Assembly (NCBI RefSeq): GCF_020886055.1
Contig: NZ_AP025184.1
Coordinates: 310,001-374,000 of the forward strand
Origin: Flavobacterium ammoniigenes
GTDB lineage: Bacteria > Bacteroidota > Bacteroidia > Flavobacteriales > Flavobacteriaceae
Direction: 5' to 3'
Length of the DNA stretch: 64,000 nucleotides
In this document: positions 47,523-54,349 of the stretch, piece after piece
Position numbering within the stretch: position 1 is the stretch's first letter
How the letters are laid out: each line of letters begins with the position of its first letter
Position numbers and translations under genes: made by a program
Notes under the pieces: model-generated
What the model was told of the DNA's origin: nothing
Seen by the model: the letters and a program-made list of their open reading frames with translations, nothing else
Databases searched by the model: none

Positions 47523-47572
47523 TTTACATCTACCAAACATTTACTTAACAATTTGGTAACATTAGGATAAAA
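47523..47572 (-). promoter_or_regulatory. 11-bp-phased PHO-box-like repeats before the MORN-like gene
   Basis: Read on the plus strand, TTTACA (47523), CAAACA (47534), TTAACA (47545), GTAACA (47556) and ATAAAA (47567) are each exactly 11 bp apart. The core AACAATTTGGTAA is identical to the receptor promoter array. They end 8 bases from the -7 box of the minus-strand gene. Confidence 0.6.
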
Positions 47573-47741
47573 ATATACTTGGTTTTTCATTAAAAATTAT
47601 ATAAATACTTGATTTATAATAATTTACAATGTTAAATTAAATTTAATAAAATAAGATTATTTTTCGCCCAAACGATTTTTCTCTCTTTTTAGTATACTTA
47701 CTTAATAAAAAATTGTATTTTTATGCAGTTACTATAAGCAT

Positions 47742-48074
47742 ATGAAGAAGTTGTATTTCATTCCTTTATTGTTTTTGCTTTTATTTACTTTGAATGTTAC
47801 AGCTCAAGAAGTAAAACAGCAATCCAAAATACAAGAGTCAGCCATTGAAGGTTTGAGCTTGTATCCAAATCCTGTAACAAATGGGAGAGTTTATATTGCT
47901 ACTAAAAATGATGCAGAAAAAGAAATTCAAATTTTTGATGTTTTAGGTAAAAAAGTATTTCAATCCCAATTAAATACAAAAGAATTAAACATCTCGTCTC
48001 TTTCACCTGGTGTGTACATCATCAAAATAAGAGAAGAAGAAAGTACTGCCACACGAAAATTAATCATACGTTAA
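47742..48074 (+). CDS. Mini-protein with a T9SS type A sorting domain
   Basis: 110 residues: a signal peptide (YFIPLLFLLLFTLNVTAQ), about 18 polar residues, then a complete C-terminal type A sorting domain (LSLYPNPVTNGRVYI; IQIFDVLGKKVFQ; LSPGVYIIKI; KLIIR). The protein is therefore almost only a sorting signal, with little cargo. It should be exported through the type IX secretion system. A -7-like box TATTTTTA lies at 47716-47723. Confidence 0.85.
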   Translation: MKKLYFIPLLFLLLFTLNVTAQEVKQQSKIQESAIEGLSLYPNPVTNGRVYIATKNDAEKEIQIFDVLGKKVFQSQLNTKELNISSLSPGVYIIKIREEESTATRKLIIR

Positions 48075-48122
48075 TTAAACGTTATCAGTTTTTAACCTTC
48101 TGAAAACAATTAGATTACAATT

Positions 48123-48161
48123 GTAATGATTTCGTAATATTTGGTAAACAACCCAATAACA
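48123..48161 (+). promoter_or_regulatory. PHO-box-like repeats before the metallophosphoesterase-glycosyltransferase pair
   Basis: GTAATG (48123), GTAATA (48134), TAAACA (48145) and ATAACA (48156) are 11 bp apart. The last ends 9 bases before a -7-like box, the same geometry as at the TonB receptor promoter. Confidence 0.55.
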
Positions 48162-48170
48162 CACTCTTTT

Positions 48171-48178
48171 TATTTTCG
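48171..48178 (+). promoter_or_regulatory. -7-like box of the metallophosphoesterase gene
   Basis: TATTTTCG, one base off the consensus TAnnTTTG, 12 bases before the ATG at 48191. There is no -33 TTTG. Confidence 0.45.
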
Positions 48179-48190
48179 TAAAAACATTTT

Positions 48191-49009
48191 ATGAAAAAGA
48201 AAAGAAAACTCCCTTTAGTAGTTTTAAGCGATATACATTTAGGCACTTACGGCTGTCATGCAAATGAATTAGTGTCTTATCTAAAATCAATTCAACCCGA
48301 AATGTTGGTCCTTAACGGAGACATTATCGATATTTGGAATTTCACTAAAAGCTATTTCCCAGCTTCACATATGAATGTATTGCGACAAATTTTAAAAATG
48401 TCCAATCAAGGAACCAAAGTAGTTTACATTACTGGTAACCATGACGAAGCTCTCCGTAAATACTCTGACACCAATCTAGGTAATATTGAATTGGTGGACA
48501 AACTTATCTTAGAACTCGACGAAAAGAAAATTTGGATTTTTCATGGAGATGTGTTTGATTCATCTACAAAAGGATATGCCAAAATAATTGCAAAATTAGG
48601 AGGCAAAGGCTATGATTTATTGATACTTATAAATACCTTTTTGAATTGGCTACTTGTATTAGTTGGAAAAGAAAAGAGAAGTTTTTCTAAAAAAATTAAG
48701 GATAGTGTAAAAAAAGCCGTGGCTTTCATCTCCAATTTTGAAACCACTGCAGCTGAAATTGCTATAGAAAAAAAATACGACTATGTGATTTGCGGTCATA
48801 TTCACAAACCACAAATGAAAGAAGTATCCAATGAAAATGGAAAAGTTATGTATTTAAACAGTGGCGATTGGGTAGAAAATTTAACTGCATTAGAATACAA
48901 CAAAAAGAAATGGAGACTCTATTATTATCAAAAAATAGATTATACCAATCAAACAGAGTCTATTGACGATGCCATAATCAACGACATTGTAAGTAAAATT
49001 TTAGCTTAA
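48191..49009 (+). CDS. Metallophosphoesterase, PlcP-like (LpxH superfamily)
   Basis: 272 residues. All calcineurin-type metal motifs are present: VLSDIHLG (D14, H16), NGDIID (D44), TGNHDEA (N83, H84), FHGD (H118) and CGHIHKP (H203, H205). The GCHANELVSYL stretch after the first motif and GTKVVYITGNHDEALR resemble the PlcP group, usually annotated as UDP-2,3-diacylglucosamine diphosphatase, that removes phospholipid head groups during phosphate starvation, rather than classical LpxH. A hydrophobic stretch (about 142-160) could hold it at the membrane. It is separated by 5 bp from a glycosyltransferase gene. The PlcP role is inference. Confidence 0.8.
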   Translation: MKKKRKLPLVVLSDIHLGTYGCHANELVSYLKSIQPEMLVLNGDIIDIWNFTKSYFPASHMNVLRQILKMSNQGTKVVYITGNHDEALRKYSDTNLGNIELVDKLILELDEKKIWIFHGDVFDSSTKGYAKIIAKLGGKGYDLLILINTFLNWLLVLVGKEKRSFSKKIKDSVKKAVAFISNFETTAAEIAIEKKYDYVICGHIHKPQMKEVSNENGKVMYLNSGDWVENLTALEYNKKKWRLYYYQKIDYTNQTESIDDAIINDIVSKILA

Positions 49010-49014
49010 GCCAA

Positions 49015-50004
49015 ATGAAAATATTTTACGCTATTCAAGCTACCGGAAATGGACATATCAGTCGCGCGATGCAATTGTATCCGTATTTACAGAAATTTGG
49101 TGAAGTCGACTTCTTCATGAGTGGCAGTAATGCTAGTCTAGCGATTGACTTACCCGTAAAATTTAAAAGCCAAGGCTGCAGTTTATTTTATAGTAAATGT
49201 GGCGGATTGGATTATTGGAAAATTGCCAAAAATATTCGCCCTTTACAAATGCTTAAAGAAGCAAAAGCATTACCACTAAAAGATTACGATGTAATTATCA
49301 ATGACTTTGATTCCATTACTTCTTTAGCATGTAAATTGCAAAAGGTGCATTCTGTACAATTGGGTCACCAAGCTAGTTTTGTATCAAAGCATACACCAAG
49401 ACCTGACAAGAAAAGCATAATGGGAGAAACAATTTTAAAACATTATGCCTCAGCACCCAAAAATATTGGATTGCATTTTGAAAAATACGATTCGTTTATT
49501 GTGCCTCCTATTATTAAAGAGGAGATTCAGCAAGCTAATCCTAAAGATTTAGGTCATATTTCGGTCTATTTGCCTTCGTTTGACGTATCCTGTTTAGAAA
49601 AAGCGTTTCGTAGCTTACCCAATCAAGAATTTCATTGGTTTTTGGGCGACATAAAAACAAAACAAAAATTAGGGAACATCACCTATTATCCGGTAAATCA
49701 AGCTGATTTTAACGAAAGTCTAATCAATTGTCATGGAATAATTACTGGCGGTGGATTTGAAACTCCAGCAGAAGCTTTGTTCCTTAGAAAAAAAATACTA
49801 AGCATCCCGATTCAAAACCACTACGAACAAGAATGTAATGCTGCGGCATTGAAGAAAATGGGCGTACCTGTGGTTTATGAAGTCGGTGATGATTTTGATA
49901 CCATCATCCAAAACTGGCTTTCAACAGATACTCCCATGCCTTTGATTCAAGCCAATGATATCAATACTACTTTACAGTATTTATTTGATACTTATAAAGA
50001 CTAA
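49015..50004 (+). CDS. GT28-like glycosyltransferase, candidate diacylglycerol glucosyl- or galactosyltransferase
   Basis: 329 residues in two Rossmann domains of the GT-B fold. The N-terminal loop ATGNGHISRAMQ (about 9-20) and the donor-binding GGGFETPAEALFLRKK (about 245-260) followed by NHYEQECNAAAL match MurG, plant MGD and related GT28/GT1 enzymes. No membrane helix is seen, so it is probably peripheral. It starts 5 bp after the PlcP-like gene. Together they could turn phospholipid into diacylglycerol and then into glycolipid. The acceptor is not shown by sequence. Confidence 0.8.
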   Translation: MKIFYAIQATGNGHISRAMQLYPYLQKFGEVDFFMSGSNASLAIDLPVKFKSQGCSLFYSKCGGLDYWKIAKNIRPLQMLKEAKALPLKDYDVIINDFDSITSLACKLQKVHSVQLGHQASFVSKHTPRPDKKSIMGETILKHYASAPKNIGLHFEKYDSFIVPPIIKEEIQQANPKDLGHISVYLPSFDVSCLEKAFRSLPNQEFHWFLGDIKTKQKLGNITYYPVNQADFNESLINCHGIITGGGFETPAEALFLRKKILSIPIQNHYEQECNAAALKKMGVPVVYEVGDDFDTIIQNWLSTDTPMPLIQANDINTTLQYLFDTYKD

Positions 50005-50009
50005 AATTG

Positions 50010-50033
50010 AGCTCCTTAAAGGGAGCTTTTTTT
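50010..50033 (+). terminator. Terminator of the metallophosphoesterase-glycosyltransferase operon
   Basis: AGCTCC pairs with GGAGCT over a short loop, followed by T7, starting 6 bases after the glycosyltransferase stop. Confidence 0.85.
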
Positions 50034-50040
50034 ATGCCCG

Positions 50041-50071
50041 TTTCTTTTCCCATTTATTTGGATTACTTTTG
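50041..50071 (+). promoter_or_regulatory. Promoter of the LuxE-like gene
   Basis: TTTC (50041-50044), 19 bases, TACTTTTG (50064-50071). It predicts a start near 50078 and a very short leader before the TTG start. Confidence 0.6.
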
Positions 50072-50088
50072 TGAAAAAATAATTCTTC

Positions 50089-51069
50089 TTGATTTCATCT
50101 CACGATATATTCACTATTAGTAATCAAAAGCAATTTGACAAAATGGCTTTGAAAGTTTTTCGTTACCAATACGAAAACAATGGGGTGTATCGCGAATTTT
50201 GCGATTTCTTAAAAACCGACGTGCAAAAAGTAAAAACCATCCAACTAATTCCTTTTTTGCCTATTCAGTTTTTTAAAAGTCACGAAGTAGTGTCAAATTC
50301 TAATCCTATCCAAACTACTTTCACAAGCAGCGGTACAACCGGAATGGTTACGAGCAAACATTTAGTTACTGATGTCAGTATTTATGAAGAAAGCTACCGT
50401 AAAGCATTTTCGCAATTTTATGGCAACATTGAAGATTATGTAGTAGTGGCTTTGCTTCCCTCCTATTTAGAGCGAGAAGGGTCGTCATTAATTCATATGG
50501 TGGATGATTTAATTCAACTATCCAATCAAGCTGATAGTGGATTTTATCTTCACAATTATGATGAATTAATTGAAAAATTAATTCAGTTAGACCAATCAGG
50601 TCAAAATGTAATTTTGATCGGCGTTACCTATGCTTTATTGGATTTAATAGAAAAACATTCTTTCCAGTTAGAAAACACTATTATTATGGAAACAGGTGGT
50701 ATGAAAGGAAAACGCAAGGAAATGATTCGCGAAGAATTACACCAAGAACTTTGTAATGGCTTTGGAGTCAAGTCCATCCATTCGGAGTATGGAATGACAG
50801 AATTACTATCGCAAGCCTACTCTTTAGGTGACGGAATTTTTGAATGTCCATCATGGATGCAAATTAGTATTCGGGACACAGAAGATGCATTATCTTACAT
50901 TAGAGATGGAAAAACAGGCGGAATCAATGTAATTGACTTGGCCAATATCAATTCGTGTTCGTTTATTGCTACTCAAGACTTGGGTAAAAAATACAGTAAC
51001 GGGAGTTTTGAAGTGTTAGGTCGATTTGACCATTCCGATATTAGAGGATGTAATTTAATGGTAGTTTAA
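50089..51069 (+). CDS. LuxE-like acyl-protein synthetase/adenylating enzyme
   Basis: A 326-residue protein of the LuxE/ANL superfamily. The phosphate-binding loop TFTSSGTTGM (about 82-91) and the HSEYGMTELLSQAYS motif mark an adenylate-forming enzyme that would activate a carboxylic acid. No luciferase or fatty-acid reductase genes are near, so it is an orphan and its substrate is unknown. The start is a TTG at 50089; the first ATG (50143) would cut into the conserved N-terminus. It has its own promoter. Confidence 0.8.
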   Translation: MISSHDIFTISNQKQFDKMALKVFRYQYENNGVYREFCDFLKTDVQKVKTIQLIPFLPIQFFKSHEVVSNSNPIQTTFTSSGTTGMVTSKHLVTDVSIYEESYRKAFSQFYGNIEDYVVVALLPSYLEREGSSLIHMVDDLIQLSNQADSGFYLHNYDELIEKLIQLDQSGQNVILIGVTYALLDLIEKHSFQLENTIIMETGGMKGKRKEMIREELHQELCNGFGVKSIHSEYGMTELLSQAYSLGDGIFECPSWMQISIRDTEDALSYIRDGKTGGINVIDLANINSCSFIATQDLGKKYSNGSFEVLGRFDHSDIRGCNLMVV

Positions 51070-52007
51070 AAAGTATATACCAGACCAATACCCAACATTT
51101 GTTTTAATTGAAGTTTTGGACCTAGAGTAACTTGGTTACCATTCACTTCTTCTTTAGCCTTTATATCATCGTCGTAAATAATTCGCGCACCAATAGTAGC
51201 TCTTACATATTGATTGACAACTAGGTCTAGCATAAAGTCATAATCAATATCGATGTTACCAAAGTTGTTAATGTAATCGGAGTACAAGACCAATTTATTG
51301 ACTAATATAACATTCTTTACAATTTCTTTTTTGTAGTAACTGGTAAATAAAAACCCTAATTCTGTTTTTGAATTTTTTCCATTGATAAGGATATTCCCAT
51401 TCGAATCGTAGAGCGCTTTAGTAACCCCAAAAGCACCTTGATTAGCCAATCGCTGATCTAATACCAAAGTGTTTTTAAACGTAAACGGAGAAATATAAAA
51501 CACTCTATGTTTTGATTTACTGGCATTTTCAGCACCAACACCAAGAAAAAAATAGGCTGGTGCAAACAATCTAGAGATCGCTTTGTCCGTATTTGGATAG
51601 GCATATCCATTAGTAAATTGCGTGTTGAAATTAAATTTAGCCGAATGGTACCAATTGGTAATAGTATCCTTTCTATACCCAAAAGTTGAGTTAATTTGGA
51701 TGGCGTCGTCAGTCTTTCTCATCTCAAACCCATCTTGCTTATTTAGACCATAGCGAATGGATAAATCATTGACCCATTTTTGATTTCCTTTGGCATAAAT
51801 TCTGGAAAAATCTCCTTTCAACAAACCCGAAATAGCACTATTCCCTCCGGCACTCCAGTTCACAAATGCAATTTCTGAAATATCAAATCCTACTTTGTTT
51901 TTTTTGGTCCAATGCGTGGTCGTATCAGGTATTTTGGCATCAATTACTTGTTGAGCAAAGATAGAAGCCGAAAAAAGAAAAAGAAAAAAAGAAAATCCTA
52001 ACCTCAT
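51066..52007 (-). CDS. DUF3078 outer-membrane beta-barrel protein
   Basis: 313 residues with a signal peptide (SFFLFLFSASIFAQQ). The segment FDISEIAFVNWSAGGNSAISG is the hallmark of DUF3078, followed by alternating beta strands and an aromatic end LGIGLVYTF, so it should sit in the outer membrane. Function is unknown. Its stop overlaps the convergent LuxE-like gene by 4 bases. It follows dxs by 18 bp and is probably cotranscribed with it. Confidence 0.85.
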   Translation of the reverse strand: MRLGFSFFLFLFSASIFAQQVIDAKIPDTTTHWTKKNKVGFDISEIAFVNWSAGGNSAISGLLKGDFSRIYAKGNQKWVNDLSIRYGLNKQDGFEMRKTDDAIQINSTFGYRKDTITNWYHSAKFNFNTQFTNGYAYPNTDKAISRLFAPAYFFLGVGAENASKSKHRVFYISPFTFKNTLVLDQRLANQGAFGVTKALYDSNGNILINGKNSKTELGFLFTSYYKKEIVKNVILVNKLVLYSDYINNFGNIDIDYDFMLDLVVNQYVRATIGARIIYDDDIKAKEEVNGNQVTLGPKLQLKQMLGIGLVYTF

Positions 52008-52025
52008 TATACTTTGTTTATATCC

Positions 52026-53804
52026 TTAATTGTTGAGCAGTTCTTGAAAAAAACTTTGCAAACTACTAACGTCAATTTTACAAAATTGTTGCAATTCTAA
52101 AATAGTTCCTTGTTCTATAAATTCATCCGGCACACCCAGTATCTGTATTTTAGAAGGGTAATTATTTGCAGCCGCAAATTCTAAAATTGCACTCCCAAAA
52201 CCACCACTAACTACTCCATCTTCAATAGTGATAACCGTTTCAAATTTTGAAAAAATAGTATGTAAAAGCGTTTCGTCTAATGGTTTTACAAAAGGAAAAT
52301 CAAAATGTGCAATACCATTTGGAAGATTTAAATTTTCCAAAGCTTGCGTTACATTATTTCCAATGGTTCCATTGGATAAAACAGCAAATTGAGTTCCTTC
52401 TTGTATACATTGGCCTTTACCAATAGCTATTTTTTGATAGGGTGATTTCCAACGACTATTTTGCCCGCGACCTCTTGGATAACGAATTGCTATAGGGTGA
52501 TCTAATCCTAGTTGAGCCGAGTATAAAATATTTTGTAAGTCTGTTTCATTTCTTGGCGAATAAACTATTAAATTCGGAATACATCGCAAATAAGCCAAAT
52601 CAAAAACGCCATGATGCGTAGCGCCGTCTTCACCTACCAAACCGGCACGATCCAAACAAAAAATTACAGGCAAATTTTGCAAAGCCACATCATGAATTAC
52701 TTGATCATATGCTCTTTGTAAAAAAGTAGAATAGATATTACAAAAAACGACCATGCCTTGTGTAGCCATTCCAGCGGCTAATGTAACCGCATGTTGTTCG
52801 GCAATCCCAACATCAAAAGCGCGTTTTGGAAAAGCATCCATCATCAATTTAAGCGAACTTCCCGTTGGCATAGCTGGCGTAATTCCAATGATGTTGTCAT
52901 TCTTTTGAGCCAAATCCAAAATAGTTTCGCCAAAAACGTCTTGGTATTTTGGCGCTAGATTTTCATCTGATTTTGGGATAATATTTCCTGTATTGGCGTC
53001 AAATTTTCCTGGCGCATGGTATTGCACCTGATTTTCTTCTGCTTGTTGTAGTCCTTTTCCTTTGGTGGTAATGATGTGCAGGAACTTTGGCCCTTTTACT
53101 TTTTTAAGTCGTTCTAATTCTTGGATTACCGCTTGAATATCATGCCCGTCAATAGGTCCTGAATAATCAAAATTCAAGGACTTAATCATGTTGTTTTGTC
53201 TTGGATTTTTTCCCTCTTTGACTGCTGTCAAATAGTTTTTCAAGGCTCCCACACTGGGATCAATCCCAATCGCATTATCATTTAGAATAACCAATAAATT
53301 GGCATCGGTAACTCCCGCGTGATTTAAACCTTCAAATGCCATTCCCGAAGCTATTGATGCATCGCCAATGACTGCAATATGTTGTCTTTCTGTCTCACCT
53401 TTCAAATTGGCAGCAATGGCCATTCCCAAAGCGGCAGAAATAGAAGTAGACGAATGGCCTACACCAAAAGCATCGTACTCGCTTTCGCTTCGTTTTGGAA
53501 AACCAGAAATACCATGAAGCTGTCTGTTGGTATGAAAAATATCTCTACGACCGGTCACTATTTTGTGACCGTAGGCTTGATGCCCCACATCCCAAATCAA
53601 ACAATCCTTGGGTGTGTTAAAAACATAATGCAAAGCAATCGTTAATTCTACTACTCCCAAGCTAGCGCCTAAATGCCCTTCTTTTACCGAAACCACATCA
53701 ATAATGAAGTCGCGCAACTCTTGAGCCAATTGCGGCAACTGATGCACATCGAGTTGACGTAAATCAGTAGGACTGTTAATGCTTGAAAGTAAATTGTTTG
53801 ACAT
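52026..53804 (-). CDS. dxs: 1-deoxy-D-xylulose-5-phosphate synthase
   Basis: First enzyme of the MEP isoprenoid pathway, joining pyruvate and glyceraldehyde 3-phosphate with thiamine diphosphate. From ATG at 53804 (MSNNLLSSINSPTDLRQLD) it has 592 residues. Motifs are VGHQAYGHKI, the thiamine-binding GDASIASGMAFEGLNHAG through LNDN, and the transketolase C-terminal part (DVGIAEQHAVTLAAGMA). A -7 box lies only four bases upstream of the ATG, suggesting a leaderless transcript. Confidence 0.97.
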   Translation of the reverse strand: MSNNLLSSINSPTDLRQLDVHQLPQLAQELRDFIIDVVSVKEGHLGASLGVVELTIALHYVFNTPKDCLIWDVGHQAYGHKIVTGRRDIFHTNRQLHGISGFPKRSESEYDAFGVGHSSTSISAALGMAIAANLKGETERQHIAVIGDASIASGMAFEGLNHAGVTDANLLVILNDNAIGIDPSVGALKNYLTAVKEGKNPRQNNMIKSLNFDYSGPIDGHDIQAVIQELERLKKVKGPKFLHIITTKGKGLQQAEENQVQYHAPGKFDANTGNIIPKSDENLAPKYQDVFGETILDLAQKNDNIIGITPAMPTGSSLKLMMDAFPKRAFDVGIAEQHAVTLAAGMATQGMVVFCNIYSTFLQRAYDQVIHDVALQNLPVIFCLDRAGLVGEDGATHHGVFDLAYLRCIPNLIVYSPRNETDLQNILYSAQLGLDHPIAIRYPRGRGQNSRWKSPYQKIAIGKGQCIQEGTQFAVLSNGTIGNNVTQALENLNLPNGIAHFDFPFVKPLDETLLHTIFSKFETVITIEDGVVSGGFGSAILEFAAANNYPSKIQILGVPDEFIEQGTILELQQFCKIDVSSLQSFFQELLNN

Positions 53805-53808
53805 GGTG

Positions 53809-53816
53809 CAAATGTA
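53809..53816 (-). promoter_or_regulatory. -7 box of dxs
   Basis: A perfect TACATTTG on the minus strand with only four bases between it and the ATG, so the mRNA may start at or near the initiation codon. Confidence 0.5.
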
Positions 53817-53829
53817 CAAATTGAATTCT

Positions 53830-53837
53830 TATTTTTG
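53830..53837 (+). promoter_or_regulatory. -7 box of tadA
   Basis: A perfect TATTTTTG with only four bases between it and the ATG at 53842. It mirrors the dxs arrangement on the other strand. Confidence 0.5.
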
Positions 53838-53841
53838 CCAA

Positions 53842-54285
53842 ATGGAAAACCCTTTCAACGATACCTATTTTATGAAAAAAGCCTTACAAGAAGCTGAAAT
53901 GGCTTTTGATAAAGGCGAAATTCCGGTAGGAGCAGTAATTGTAATTAATAATACCATCATTGCACGCAGTCATAATCTAACCGAGTTGTTGCATGATGTT
54001 ACGGCTCATGCCGAAATGCAAGCCATTACAGCCGCAGCCAATTTTTTAGGCGGAAAATATTTGAAAGACTGCACTTTGTATGTCACACTGGAGCCTTGTC
54101 AAATGTGTGCGGGTGCTTTGTACTGGAGTCAAATTTCCAAAATTGTCTACGGAGCTAGCGACGAGCAACGGGGTTGTACCGCAATGGGAACTCAATTACA
54201 TCCTAAAACTGAAGTAGTTTCTGGGGTATTAGCAGAAGAAGCCGCAACTCTGATGAAACGTTTTTTTGCAGAGCGAAGAAAATAA
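53842..54285 (+). CDS. tadA: tRNA-specific adenosine deaminase
   Basis: Converts A34 to inosine in tRNA-Arg(ACG), 147 residues from ATG at 53842 (MENPFNDTYFMKKALQEAEMA). Zinc motifs are TAHAEMQAI and LEPCQMCAGALYWS. Longer upstream reading would cross the promoter. It is divergent from dxs. Confidence 0.95.
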   Translation: MENPFNDTYFMKKALQEAEMAFDKGEIPVGAVIVINNTIIARSHNLTELLHDVTAHAEMQAITAAANFLGGKYLKDCTLYVTLEPCQMCAGALYWSQISKIVYGASDEQRGCTAMGTQLHPKTEVVSGVLAEEAATLMKRFFAERRK

Positions 54286-54312
54286 CTTCCAATTTATCTC
54301 ACAATAAAGTAT

Positions 54313-54346
54313 AAAAAAACCGCCAATCTTTCGAAAGGCGGTTTTT
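54313..54346. terminator. Bidirectional terminator between tadA and rng
   Basis: AAAACCGCC pairs with GGCGGTTTT, with CTTTCGAAAG inside the loop able to form a second small stem, and A/T runs outside. Confidence 0.8.
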
Positions 54347-54349
54347 GTT

